Assembly (NCBI GenBank): GCA_907163375.1
Contig: CAJQUW010008675.1
Location: 1-64,000 of the forward strand
Length of the DNA stretch: 64,000 bases
DNA from: Prostheceraeus crozeri
Lineage: Eukaryota > Platyhelminthes > Polycladida > Euryleptidae
Direction: 5' to 3'
In this document: positions 49,579-62,101 of the stretch, piece by piece
Numbering within the stretch: position 1 is the first letter of the stretch
Layout of the letters: each line of letters opens with the position of its first letter
The notes under the pieces: generated by a model
Databases searched by the model: none
The model's input: only the letters and a program-made list of their open reading frames with translations
Told to the model about the DNA's origin: nothing
Program-made: the position numbers and the translations under genes

Positions 49579-50790
49579 GATGCGGAGTCCATAATTTTGA
49601 TAGGATTCCGACTCCGGCTTTTGATAAGACTCCGAATCCGACTCCGGGTGGCAAGCATATCAGCCTTAATTCTGGTAACCTACATCATAGATCATTATAG
49701 GCTTACCCGAGCCTGATTTTAGTAATTATTGCTGTATCAAATCGATCATTTTAAGTTTACCAACTTTGCACATCACTTGTGCTTCACATGGTTTTTCTCC
49801 AGTCTAGGCAGGAAAATCTCCCATCCTTCTCCAAAAAGTATGAGAACACTTCCGATTTCAATATGAGCTTTGGAGGAGCCATTACACACGATCGACGTTA
49901 GGTTAAGAGGTAATGTTGTCAAGCAAACTGATATTTTGCTTTTGTCTCTGATGTCACCTTTTGTTGAGTAGGTGTGATCGAGGCTAGGAAGGCTTGTCTT
50001 CTCCACTAAATCACCGAGTGAAAAGACAATCCTTTTTTCACTATCACGGTTCATTCCATCAACTATTACAAGCTTTGCGTGCACTGCTGTCTCTGTACTT
50101 TTGTTTGATGGACAAACTTGACATCAAAACAGTGACAGCTATGCCCGAGGATAAATAATTTTTTGTGTGAAGTAGGTATGCGGAGTCCGATCATTTTGAT
50201 AGTACCTCCGACTTCCGACCCCAGTGGCAAGCATATATTGCCTAGTTTTTTTTTTGAAAAAACTGTGCCCTACATCAACGATCATTATAGGCTTACCTAA
50301 ACTTGTCTTTAGTGATTCATTCCTGTATCAATCACAATCACTTTCGAATGAAAGTTATCAAATGTCGCGTTAAGTTGGATGCATGCGATCGCTACCACCT
50401 CCCAACTGGTTGATGTGCGTCACACGGCTTTTCCTCCAAGTCTCTACCAGACGAAAAATCCCCATCCCTTCTGCAAAAATCATGAAATACACTGTTCGAT
50501 TTCAATATGCGCTTTTGAGGAGCCTCACACACGTTAACGGGAAGGTGAAGAGGTAATGTTTCTCAAACTAACTATAGATTTCAAGTTTGTCTCTGATTGT
50601 CCTTTGGTGCGTAGGAGTGAGCGAGGCTAGGAAGGCTGCCTTCTCGACTAAGGTACCGTGAAGAGACTAATCCTTTTTCACTATCAAGTTTCATTCCCCA
50701 ACAATTGCCAAGCTTTGCATGCAGCAGTTGTCTCTGTACTTTTGTATGACGGAGAAAGTTGACATCAAGACATTGACTTCCCATCCCTAG
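49579..50790. repeat. Two-copy tandem duplication, about 597-bp unit
   Basis: ATGCGGAGTCC begins both units, at 49579 and 50176. Shared blocks in order include GATCATTATAGGCTTACC, CACATGGTTTTTCTCC/CACACGGCTTTTCCTCC, GCGAGGCTAGGAAGGCT and CTGTCTCTGTACTTTTGT. Minus-strand ORFs in each (50084-49773 and 50784-50581) are homologous (HAKL...DSEK...SLPSL), suggesting a decayed coding origin. Each unit starts with a GACTCCGA-type microrepeat. The family is unknown. Confidence 0.75.
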
Positions 50791-51286
50791 TGTGAAGTTT
50801 CGGGTCTAGTTTATGTCAGAAAATGTTTATGAATGGTACAGATAGCAATCCATGAAGAATATTAGGGAAAATGTTTATCCTAAAACATTTTTAAAATGTT
50901 TTCCCTTGACATTGCCCCAATTTCTGTCGTAAGGCGGTTGTGAATTTAATTGACATTCCTATATTGATGGTGATCAGTATTTTGCCACAGCATATATAGC
51001 CTAGTAGATGAACGTGCAATGTTACCAATAAAATAGAGAATCCTATGAGCCCACTCTTGCTCAAATAAACAAAGTTTAACGCTGTGGTAATCAGAATCAT
51101 TAAGTGTGTTTTGTCTAATGTTAGGCCTTGCTAATTAAAAACAAGGTGTATGATATTATTGCATTATAATGACATGTAAAGTTTACACACATAAATACTT
51201 GTCGTCTTGATCTTGACCGCATAAAGTGGGTTCAAGGAACCTGTCAAATTCTTTGAGAAAATTACCAGCTACCTACTTTACGTTGT
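50791..51286. other. No gene recognised
   Basis: AT-rich spacer. Confidence 0.45.
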
Positions 51287-51480
51287 ACACCTGTCAATTG
51301 CTGGATACAAATTCACATACAATTGGAGTGACTCTGATACGAGATTCTCCATGCTTACAGAGATCTGGTAGGTTTTTTATACGAAATCTCATTTACTTTC
51401 GTATGTGATTGGTATGGACGAGGCAAACTGTCCACATCTCTTGACTGGCTTTTCTACAAAACCGAAATACAGTTTGGTAT
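51287..51480. mobile_element. Family T element copy 3, left part
   Basis: TACACCTGTCAATTGCTGGATA is followed by GATACGAGATTCTC and TTTCGTATGTGATTGGTATG, aligning with the first 200 bases of copies 1 and 2. It is cut off by the 8.8-kb insertion at 51481; the rest resumes at 60285. Confidence 0.75.
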
Positions 51481-51790
51481 CACGGTGCCCTGATGAGTGG
51501 AAATACCAAAAAATTAATCCCAAGTGTTTTCCTCAACGGATTCTGATGTGTTCATTGTGAAAAATCCAATGGAAGCATTCCAAAATCCTGCATTGAGGGC
51601 TTTTTGAGCTAGCTGCCAATTTTGTGTTTTTTTTTTTTTTTGTGCAAAAAAAACCAAAAAAAATAAAAACTTCAAAGTAATGCAAAAATTAGTCCAAGTG
51701 ATTTTCTCACCGGATTTCTATGTTTTTGTGAAGCTAGAATCCAGTACAAGTGATTTAAAAGGTTTCTATGTCAGGGCTTTTTATGCTTAT

Positions 51791-54700
51791 CACTCTAAAA
51801 TATTTTGGTTTTTTAATTGATTGCTCACAGAAAACCATATGGAGTTCCAGAAAACCAAACGGTTCCTGGAAAACCCACACTGGTCCTCCAGAAAACCAAA
51901 AGGATTTCCAGAAAACCAGTTTGGGTTTGCAATTATATTCGGGTTTGGGTTCCACCGAGCAGATCAATTTTGTTGCAGGAGGCAATCAATAAAAATTGCA
52001 ACGTTTTGACAGCAACAATCAAATGAATTTGCGACCCGAATTAATGAAAAGCAATTGATTTTTGATGAATCCTGTTTATGAGCCTTGGTACGGTAACGTT
52101 AAGTGTCGTGGTAATCAAATTTGAATTTTTCCTACATACTATTGCATTCGAAGGAGATCTATTGACAGATCCTCGTTTGTGTAGAGTTGTAGACCGGACA
52201 TTCATACTAGTGATAGCAGAACTACTGTTTTCCCCAAAAAGTATATTAGATTATTAACCACGCGGAATCCTTATCTATCAATATGATATGGAATGATGGA
52301 TTATTTGAGGATGATTTGAAGTGTTTTAAAGTTGTGCTGCTTAGGACCTATCCAAGCCGATTTGCATTTCACACCAGAAATTTTAATTTATGACTCATTA
52401 AACACAAAAACCTCTACTGTTAGAATGAAATGTTGGGCAGTCGTAAGGAATTTTATCATTCTCACTCCTCTCTCGCCGGGGTCTTCTTTATCATCTGAAT
52501 TGAAGGCTAACTCTCTTCATTCACTGCTGCACATACATGTATCGTGATTTCCGCCCCGCGCGCTCTTATCTCGCTGCGATGACTTGGCCTAAATTTACCG
52601 AGCGGAATCTCTCCAAAGGTAAAATATTACGGGACACGTTGGCTTTTTAACAGAAAGCATACCGTCTTTGATAAGTTTTTACAGATGTATGAACAAAGTA
52701 ATAAGTCATTAATAAAATTGCCAATGACTAAATGGTAAGTAAAGTCTTTCTATACGAAAAAACAAAATCGGTTTTCGAGTATCCTACATTTGTGTCGTCT
52801 CCATGACGTCAAGAATGAGGGTGAGGCTGATTTTCTTCCTTCCATTGACGCATTTGTTCTAGTGACCGTGGCATGTGCAGTGACATAAACGTGCTGTCAT
52901 CTTATTTCTTGTGGGACTGTGAAAATTTGATTTGGCTGTTTTCAACGTTTATATCCTTCAATTGCATGATGTATGAAATTACATACGTGATGATCCACAA
53001 AAAAACGTGAGTATATCAGAAGATTTTCACTGTTTTGTTTCCAACGGATTCCCTTCATGTACTGATAGCTGACATGCTTCAATACTCTTTGGGCAATTCA
53101 ATCTTAAATTATTTTATTTAATTATGAATGAGAGGGGATATGAGTATTCAGGTAAGTATCCCTTATAAATTATTCCGGGCATCTAGCAATTTTGTCGTTA
53201 AGTATCATGACTACCGAATTACCTGTTTTGTAACCTACATACCTGTATAATGGTAGAGATCGCTTACAATACATGTTACGACTGATTTCATATTCATCGC
53301 TCGAACCACTTTTCAAGCTTTTACAAATCCCTATGTCTAACTAATATGAGTAGTAATACCAGCCTTATAGCCTTGTAGAATATATATGAAGTCCTATATT
53401 ATCTGCGTGAACATTGTAGCTTTTATACAAGTTTTAATTTTAGGCCTTGATGAATTTTTCCAATTTGCCTCATACATTGGAAAGCTAGAATAAATGAATT
53501 CTTGAAACTTAGTTACACCAATGACACTTTTTCACACTGAAAGTGCAAATGCAAGAAATCATTAAATAAAATTTATTTACTTTTTTATTACATTTGGCAC
53601 TGGTCCGTTAAGAAATATAGTTCATTTTTAAATGTAACAAAACCGGTTTAAAAAAAAAATATATCATCGCCAAATTAAAGTAGCTGCAGTAAACAATGTT
53701 TGCCGTTAATTTCGTGCTAGTTTTGCATACAATGGTTTGCTTTTGCATGCTCATAATTGGTTTTGATTTGGCCGTGTTTTATGCAACCCAACTTGCACTT
53801 AACTTGGTAGAGGATTTATTTTGCATGTAGAATGCGTATCTCTCTTTTGTTGTTAACAGCCGAATTTACTTTGCATGCCGCTTATTGTACAGAAAAAGCT
53901 CTGTGATGTGTATTGTTCACATGGCGTCGTTTCAATAGTGCATGCCAGCTAAGGGTGTACAAACTTTTGTCTAGAAATGTAATGCCTAATCATTATTTCT
54001 CATTACACTACAGTCAAAGATCGTTAATTTAAGACCATACATTCCAGATTTTCAATCTCCTGCATTATCAAAATTCTTAATTTAAAAAACATCAGTTTAT
54101 ATATGCAAACGATACAAAAATGCCACGGGCCCGTAGGGAACTTAATTAACCGAAATCTTATAATGATCCTGTGTTCTGAACTAACGAGCTTCGACTGTAT
54201 GTGAAGACATTATGACAGTGTAGGCCTATATGGCTTTATTTTTTCGCATCAAACAAACATTGATTTCATAGTTGAGTTTTTTACAGCACCTTTTCAAGAA
54301 CATCGTACTAGATTTGTCCGTAATTCTCTAAATGCTTCGCTTCTCCACAGTCCTATTAGGAGGATATCCCCTCTGAGATTATGTTTTTTCCTTTTTTCAG
54401 TAAGCGAGTTCACTCCGTGGCAACGAGTATTGGCATCGAAAAAATTCGAACGACGTGTTCGTTTGTAAGCTTCACCGGATTAGTTGGACGTGCATCCTGC
54501 GGGAAATGCCTATTCTGCTGTGATTTTATTTACTATCTTTGGAGAAGATGTAGCAAATGTTCCCTCAACTTCATGGATTTTTGTGACTGAAGACTCGTCC
54601 CTCGTCTTTCCTTGTATTATTTTAGGCAAGCTGACTTGAAAAAAAGTGAAAAAATAAGAAACAATGGCTTCTTTTGACGTTTCGCGACTTTTCTGGGAAA

Positions 54701-55274
54701 TCTTTGTATGGTTAGTTAAATTGTAAACTTCAAAAATAACCTCATTTGAGCAGTCACGCATTTTTTACACTTTTGCACAACAATAATTCCTTTGACACTC
54801 TTTATTGAGCTTATTTTATGCTCAGCGCCCAACAATTTGTGCTATGTTTGTTTTAAAATGATATTACACGAATGATATGTAAATATATTTAGAACATATC
54901 AGGCCTCACCCTCAATTCACTTCTCCGCCTCCTGCTGGCAGAAGCAAACTTTGTAACCTTGTGTGTATTCTATTCTTTCACGCGGTAAGAGTCATATTTG
55001 CGCTGAAAACAAGAAATTGAAAACGAAATGAGGCACATTCCTTTTGGTGCAAATTTAACAGGTGAGGCGGAGAAGTGTGCCTCTGTTACAATCGCGGAAA
55101 AGATTAAATACAGACCTGGAGCGCGAGCGGAGCCTAAATACCACCAAAAAAATGAACAATGACTATGGAGGTGAGCCCGTCGTCCATCATTCTTAACTGC
55201 AGAAGAGACATGACCTAGCAATTCAAAGGAACATGAATCTAAGCACAGCAAACGAATTTCTTTGTGCACACGGT
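51791..55274. other. Left interior of the 8.8-kb element
   Basis: AT-rich, no recognised gene. At 51825-51920 a CCAGAAAACCAAA word is repeated four times. At 54395-54590 an ORF follows a TTTTTTCAG acceptor-like site, but it has no known domain. Confidence 0.4.
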
Positions 55275-58250
55275 TGTCACGAGATGGCGGTTATTTTTGA
55301 AATTTCCTAAAGGATTTTTTTCAAAGCTAACCCAATGAATTTGACCCGTAGAACACGATTTGATGGTTAACAAATCATTCATCGAGGGCTTTTTTGAGAA
55401 AATGCAAAAATGCAAAAATGGTGGACTCTGAAAACCGATAACTTGCGTTCTAGCGAAACTTCCCATATCAATTTCCTAGGGTTTTCTCCAGCATACTCAT
55501 GGAAATTTGACTCCTAGATTTAACGAATTTTATGGTTAAAAAATCATCGATCGAGGGCTTTTGTGAGAAAAATGCAAAAATTTAAAATGGCGGACCTGAA
55601 ATCGAAAACTGCGCTCACACACTTCCATAGCAATTTCCTAAAGGATTTCTTCTCCATGCATACACCATGAATTTGACCCTAGATTACGATTTTTCATAGT
55701 AAAAAATCAATCGTCGTTGGCTTTTGAGAAAAACGCATGGTATGGAAATTTCTACTACACTGTGGGGTTAATACATTTTATTTGTAGACCTACATGAGAA
55801 CGAATTATTCAGTGTCAAGTACACTTCTATTGTGCAAATGATTGTTTACTTTGCAACACGATTGTTTCAATCCGCCATCATCAAAACTGTTATGCAGGCA
55901 CCTACTATGGCCAGAGGATGCGTTGCTGCGTGGCACCGAGTATACAAGAGTACGAATAAGGAATGCATGTAGCTCTGTCGTGATTGCCAATGTTAGACAG
56001 TCTAAGGCACTGATCTAAGATATGTCTTCATCCATCCATAGAAATAGATATCATAAAACCTCGAGAATGGCAATGAAGCTTCATGCATTACACAATAGTG
56101 GCACAAAATCGCACGCATTTTCACTTAGATGCCCTGTCCCTCAACGGCTGTTGCATTTGAGTTAGAATCATCCTATTGCAATTCTAAGCTTTTCCATTGG
56201 TGATTCATGCCCCCTACTTAGTTTCCCCCTGATGTGCCGGCGACCTTGAAATCAATTTCCATTCAAGTCAACTTAAGATAAACAAATCTATTTCTATGGT
56301 CTTCACAAACACCTGGACATGCATCCGCTATAACTGGTTGTTTTCGTGGTAGCCACATAGCGACGAAATCACGTGAAACAGCGAGGTCTCCATGCGTGAT
56401 GTGTGTACGGTCGCATGATCTGCCGCGAGTTAATTAAGCGTTCGCAGCAACAAGCGGAGCGTTTACGATCGTTGTGTGGCAGGGAATATACTATCGAAGA
56501 ACAAAGGGTGCAGTGCCAATCATTCAACTACCTGATCATGCCGCATACATCGAGAACTCAAGCTGAATCACGAAAGCGCTGTGTTTTTGTAAGAATGGAA
56601 GTCCCTGCAAAATGATCATCGGCGATCGAAAATTCGATATAGACAAATATTTATCCGAACTATAACCGGATTGATGGTTTTATATCCAACCGTAATTTTT
56701 TCAATCCCTTGCCGCAAAAAGATTTCATTCTGGTGATAGACAGAACTTACCCAATGTTTGACAGCGACCAGCTCATCCTTCCGCCAAGTACTCGTCAAAG
56801 GGAGCACTACTGTTTGTGACTGAGCAGCATTTGTGAAAAGACAAGAACCTCGATAAATCAAAAAACAGTCGACATTGAAAGCTCCTGCGGGCAGGCCTTT
56901 TTCGAAACCGAAGGCCTCCGAAATTTCATCATGGGCATTGAACATTCACCATTACACCCAAGTTTACACTGTTATATTTCATCATGTGCCAGGAAGTCGG
57001 TTTCTCTAAGCACCAAGGCTTTGGGAAGTAAGCAGTGATAGGTAAGCGAGACCTGCATTCCAATTTTGATTCTTTCTGGGAAAGTTAGAATGAAAGACCA
57101 CCTGCAATCCCAAACTTTCCTGGAAGATTTTCTTGCAGCAGTGGTGCGAAGCCTACAATGCTAGGCGATTGTAGAAGTTGTTGATAGGTATTCTTTGGTA
57201 TTTTAGCCATTTGGAAATTAATCTGTTTTTCTTTCTTCATTCAATAAGGCCTTATGCAAAGTGTAAACATGCACAGTTCCATAGCGTATAGCAGAGATTG
57301 TTTAGACTTGTTTTTAATTATTCGATTCGTAAAACTAATTTAAAAACGGTAAATTTCAGCGCCTCTGGATTTACAAAGGAATTTACTTTTGCAATCTTTA
57401 TCCGGTACAAACTTTCTGGGCGCAAATTTTGTCGGAAAAAATATATATAATCTTTAATTGTCTAATATGGCAATACGGAGAGAAATTGTTAATGTGGGAG
57501 CCATGTGAAGGTACTGAGAAATCCTTTTAGGAAATTGATAGGGAAGTGTGGAGAGCCGCAGTTTCGATTTCAGAGTCCGCCAGTTTAAATTTTGGCATTT
57601 TTTCCCCTCAAAAAGTCCCTCCCGATCGATGATTTTTTAAGACCATCAAAATCGCAGCAGTGCGACCTACAATGCAGGCATTTGTAGAAGTTTGATCAGG
57701 TAGTCTTGGTATTAGAGCCATTTTGGAAATTAAGCCTGTTTTCCTTCATTCAATATGCCTAGGCAAGAGTAACATGCACGTTCCTGCGTATAGCATAAGA
57801 GAGGTTTGACTTGTTTTAATTATATTTCGATTCGTAAAACTAATTTTAAACGGTAAAAGTTCAGCGCCTCTGGAAGTACAAAGTAATTTACTTTTGCAAT
57901 CTGTATACCGGACGAAACTTTCTGTCGCAAATTTGTCGGAAAAAATATTAAAATCTTTAAAATTTTCTAAATAGCCTTTACGTAGATGAAATTGTATTTG
58001 TGGTAGCCATGTGAATGTACGAGAAATCCTTTAGGAAATTGATATGGAAGTGTGTAAGCGCAAAGTTTCGATTTCCCAAGAGTCCGCCATTTTAAATTTT
58101 TTGCATTTTTCTTTTCTCAAAAAGCCCTCGATCGATGATTGTTAAACATCAAAATCGTGTTCTATCTACGGGGTCAATTACAGGGGTTTGACCAGGATTT
58201 TGTTTGAAAAAATCATTTAGGAAATTTCAAAAATGAAACGGCCATCTCCG
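55275..58250. repeat. Inner foldback with tandem-repeat arms
   Basis: The left arm 55275-55760 has three units of about 170 bases (ATTTCCTAAAGGATTT, GATGGTTAA-AAATCATC, GAGGGCTTTT, AAAATGGCGGAC). The right arm 57480-58250 is its inverse: GAAATTTCAAAAATGAAAC at about 58220-58240 mirrors 55285-55310. The right half also contains a tandem duplication of about 515 bases (units near 57140 and 57655, sharing CCTACAATGC and TTCATTCAATA-GCCT). Confidence 0.7.
56751..56945 (-). CDS. Candidate exon of an unknown gene in the inner foldback
   Basis: The minus-strand reading from the ATG at 56945 gives MFNAHDEISEAFGFEKGLP, FLIYRGSCLF, TVVLPLTSTWRKDEL and AVKHW, then meets GTAAGT (complement of 56745-56750), a consensus splice donor. 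Composition is protein-like and the patch is GC-richer than its surroundings. It could be part of a transposon-encoded protein. No family is recognised, and no partner exon was located. Confidence 0.3.
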
Positions 58251-58677
58251 TGACTCCGTGATGCAGAGATTTGCGGAAATGGGAAGTGCTTCCCCCCATG
58301 AAGTTTGAGCCAAACATCAGGGACAAGTTCACAGTAAAAGAGGTCCATGACTTGGATGAAATTCGTTTCCCTTCGACGTGAAAATGATCGATTCAAGGTA
58401 TCAGTAGCCGAACTTGTTGTTATTTGTACTGAGTTTCAGGGATACTTCATCAATCCGCCGCAAACGTCAAATACAGGATGTCGCTCTACTGTCTTGAATC
58501 AAAGTTTGCATCGATTCGGGCGGCGGGTTCCATCAAATTTTGTATAAACTCGAAATCCAATGAGGAAGTCATTGCGTTTCTTGCCCCAAGGACTGAGATA
58601 TAAAGCAACTCATACATGTTTTGGGCTATTTCGCGCCAGCTTGTGATTAAAACTTACTTCAACATCAAGAATTCTTT
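58251..58677. other. Interior of the 8.8-kb element, no clear gene
   Basis: GC rises from here to 59570, suggesting a decayed coding region, but no domain is readable. Confidence 0.35.
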
Positions 58678-59567
58678 TTGGTTACTTTGGGCATCGACTC
58701 TTTGGAGAGGCATTTCACTGTCGCTGGCCGACTAAAAGTGTGCAATAATTCGTCAAGCCGGATGGGCCATGGTACTTCTTTCCATGCCCCGGTGCAATAT
58801 TCTACTGGAATTCTTCAAAAACAGTGTGCAAGTCGATCGTTTGGAGCTTCAAGGCCCTGTTTTGGAAGTGTAAACAACTCAGGTGATCCAAAAGCAATCG
58901 CAAAAAAACCATCGGAAACTGCAAATACACCCATCCCTGTTCATAGGAAAGGAAGCCGACGATTTCTTTGATTAATTCCTGCTCTAACCACCCCCTGGAA
59001 ACTTCAATCTATTAACCGGTCACCGCAATTTACAATAAGATGTCTGCTATATGCAGCAACTCTGCGCAAGAAATGGTTGGATAAGTGCCACATCAGTCAC
59101 GAAAGCTATCATGGCGGAAACTTTCAAAGGCAACGATGCTAGAATGCTTGCGTGTTGCAAAAAATTGACTTGCTAGAATCGATATGCACTTTCTTTGCAA
59201 TGTCTTCCTTTTGCTGCTACCTTCAGAAGTCTCAACCCACGTGGTCCATTCTTGTTTCGGCAAAGCTTCTAAAGTGCAGATTTCGAGAAAGACATCTCCA
59301 GAGTTTCACAAGACTGCTTTTCTCGCTATTAATATTCCCGGTCACTCCTGTAATTTTTTTAATCATGTTGCCGAGGTTTCTGCAAGATTTTCGAATAAAG
59401 GATTGGGATTACTACAGCGAGCCGGCCTCAGAAACCTGGTTGATGTTGACTTCAACGGATTGTGGATGAATTACAAAGTGTCCAACATCGAAAAAATCCC
59501 AGATACAAGGAACAGCTTCTCAAGGCTGTGGCAAAATGTAACAAAAGCCGTCATTCTTTTTGAATGA
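58678..59567 (+). pseudogene. Decayed unidentified ORF region of the 8.8-kb element
   Basis: Two plus-strand ORFs (58678-58971, 97 codons; 59184-59567, 127 codons) lie in a GC-richer block just inside the right TIR. The second reads KTSPEFHKTAFLAINIPGHS, FFNHVAEVSARFSNKGLGL and LVDVDFNGLWMNYK, protein-like over its length. The first has SLERHFTVAGRL and a basic C-terminus. They are the best candidates for the element's own protein, perhaps once a single gene. I cannot match them to a transposase family; no DDE, YR or RT motif is visible. Confidence 0.4.
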
Positions 59568-60284
59568 TGTTGGGCTTTAGCTTTTATTAGAAGTACTTGT
59601 TTCTGAGAATTTGCAACAATATGCGTTTATCATAAGTTTTGGATATTTTTTCCTCATCCCGGTTTGGTTGTATACAGTACGCACGTTAGTCTTTCACTGA
59701 AATTCTTTTCTAAGCAGCATAAAAGCATACAGAATTATTGAGAGATTCGCATAGAGTAATTTTCTAATAATTTTCAATTTTTTCATTCGCTAAAAAATTT
59801 CGCGTCAAAAGCTTGAAAAGGACCCCCACTAGCATAAAAAGCCCTAGACATATAATCTTGGAATCACTTGCACTGGATTCCTAGCTTCATAAAACATAGA
59901 TATCCGTTGAGAAAATCACTCTGGGATAATTTTTTGCAAAAAATCAAAAATGGCGGCTAGCTCCAAAAAAGCCCGTCGACAATAGAAATCTTGAAATCAC
60001 TTTGTACTGGATTCCTAGCTACATCAAAACACTAGGAAATCCGGTTTTGAGAAAACACATGGGATAATTTTTTGCATACTTTGAAGTTTTTTTCCATTTT
60101 TTTTTTTTTGCTTTTTTTGCAAAAAAATTGGGCGGACTAGCTCAAAAGAAAGCCCTCAAATGCAGAGATTTTGGAAATGCTTCCATTGCATTTTTTTTTA
60201 CCAATTGAAAAACATCGGGAATCCGTTGAGAAAACACTTGAGATAAAATTTGTTTGTATTTCCACCTCATCGGGGGACACCGTG

Positions 60285-60790
60285 GTACATGTTTTACATA
60301 CGAGACCCCGATGCAAATTCATCCTCATTCGTATGCCTCTGGTATGTAGAGCTTTAAGTCGACATAGCAAAAAATATGTGGTACTACATACTTCTGTCAA
60401 AATAACTTTTTTCAGTAATGCCAGTCGTGAAAGTATTTCCTTTTCGATAGTGTGAAACTTAAAACGGATTAGAATATATTGTGAATTTTATGCTCCACGA
60501 ATATGTCGTGCGTCGCTACTTGTCTAACAACTTCGACAGGACGTTTTCAGGTGTAAAGGTTCTACTTTCTGAACCAATAACATCAATTCCATTCATGCGA
60601 TATTATTCGTGCAATTAATGTTGACTTAGGTATCTCAAACATAGCTACTTTTGCGTTTTCATTAAACTATAATGTGTGTTTATTTCGGATTGATAATATG
60701 CTTAATTTTTTGCAAAATTTTCAAAATGCATAATTATTGATAGTTGAATGCTTAAGGATTATTAGTCATTGAAATGTCTTAGACTTTTTT
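60285..60790. mobile_element. Family T element copy 3, right part (truncated)
   Basis: Resumes at GTACATGTTTTACATACGAGACC. It aligns with copy 1 and 2 landmarks TACATACT, CAGTAATGCCAGTCGTG, GGATTGATAATATGCTTA and AATGCATAATTATTGATAG. It stops near 60790, about 270 bases short of the right TIR. Confidence 0.75.
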
Positions 60791-60849
60791 TGTTCCCTAG
60801 TGGATCATTTTCTATGGAAATCCCATAAAATTTCGCATGTAGAATTATC

Positions 60850-60950
60850 GCGCATTGTCTACTGCAAAAAAGACACTAATTTTCTACTGCCAAAAAGACC
60901 CTACAGACATCAATCGTCTACTGCCAAAAAGGCCTACAGACAAACGCGTT
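60850..60950. repeat. Short spaced repeat TCTACTGCCAAAAAG
   Basis: Three copies (about 60856, 60880 and 60919) are spaced 24-39 bases apart, the later two each followed by CCTACAGACA. Spacing is irregular and the units decay. Confidence 0.6.
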
Positions 60951-62100
60951 TTCAGACAAGCCAACAATTTTTTCCAATTTCACTAATATTTTTGCGATTA
61001 AATTAGGAATAAAAATAAATGCCGATCGAAACGCCTCAAGCAAGTCCCGTGGATACATTAAATCATCCACCAGGATTCAAAACTAATCGTAATTTGAGGT
61101 ATTGAACAGTACCTTAAATAATAATAATCAAAAACTCACCATATATATTTTATCCATCTTTCTTCCTCCAATCCTCCTTGAGAGGGTTCAACTTGTATTA
61201 TTCACTTGTTTTACTTCGACTGTAGCTGGTGTGTGGATCGGAATAGTTTGATTACAATATAATTTTCACACTTTAAATGACTTATCAGCAATGTAATCAA
61301 TCACTTGTTTAATGGTTTTTTTCACCAGCGAGAGTGAAAAGATATTAGGTAGTTGAGAGTCAGAATTGATGCGAATCAAAACGTAGAGATGAAGATGATT
61401 GTTGAAGGTTAGGAACAGGAGGGCCAGTTTTCAATTTTCCTGGCATTGTGCTAAAAAACAAGCTGGTCTCTCGTTTGTATTTGGCCTTTTATTTGAGGTT
61501 ATGTGCAAGATAGGAAATCCAGCAAGGTAACACACACAGCGCTTTTCTAGTTGTCAGGTGGGACCGTGCAGTAAACATTCGCACAGCAGGTTCCCACCCC
61601 TTGATGTGTCCTTGCGACAACCGTGTAGGAATTACGAGGAAGTGAGAGAGGTGTAGGGTGAGAGAGCTGGTGAGAGCAAGAGAGGGAGCGCTGTGGTTTT
61701 TAACCTTATTGATTTTCTATCTTGTGCATAACTTCAAAGGGGCAAATACAAAGGAGAGACCCGCTTGGTTTTAGTACAATGCACAGGGGGTAAAGAGAAG
61801 ATCGATAGTGGAAAAGATTTCCACACTGAAAAATATGAGTCGACGTAATCCTGAAATTGGTTGTGAAAGTCGAATTACGACAGATTCCTCTGAATGGTCC
61901 AAAGCACAAATGAACTGGACTTGAGCGTAGTTTAAAAAAGTTTTGTAAATCGAACAAGTATAAGACAGTAGAAAACGACATGCATTGACGCTGCTGGGAT
62001 GATTGAAACATGCACGATGCACTGAGAGGAATGAATCTGCAATTGATGACGCCTGGAATGATATAGCATACACAGTCTGTCCGCTCGCACATCCTCTTTG
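60951..62100. other. No gene confidently recognised
   Basis: A GA-rich patch (GTGAGAGAG words) lies at 61640-61690. Overlapping minus-strand ORFs of 100-128 codons at 61706-62092 look protein-like in places (LGPF-like, CRNSTFTTNFRITSTHIF) but match no domain I know. They may be the end of another decayed retroelement. Confidence 0.35.
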
Positions 62101-62101
62101 T

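Larger units (their letters stand above)
51481..60284. mobile_element. 8.8-kb element with complex subunit-built TIRs
   Basis: The ends are CACGGTGCCCTGATGAG and, on the complement, CACGGTGTCCCCCGATGAG. Inverted similarity continues for 300-450 bases: 51481-51790 on the left, 59830-60284 on the right. Each arm is made of 100-150-base subunits that end in GAGGGCTTTTT-GAGCTAG, each with a TTTTTTGCA run and a CAACGGATT block. The right arm has one more subunit than the left. The flanks rejoin as a family T copy. The target duplication is short and unclear (GGTA or TA). The interior has an inner foldback and unassigned ORFs. Long subunit-built TIRs recall Foldback or Galileo-type P-superfamily elements, but no transposase domain is recognised. 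Confidence 0.7.

Noticed and set aside
54381..54590. Further exon of the DUF4781 gene
   Set aside because: An acceptor-like site precedes the ORF, but the protein shows no DUF4781 similarity and it lies inside the 8.8-kb element.
51481..60284. Polinton/Maverick or other virus-like element
   Set aside because: Long TIRs fit, but no polymerase B, integrase, packaging ATPase or capsid-like ORF is visible and the element is short for that class.
60850..60950. Spaced short repeats resembling a CRISPR array
   Set aside because: Only three decaying copies with irregular short spacing, in animal-type DNA without cas genes.
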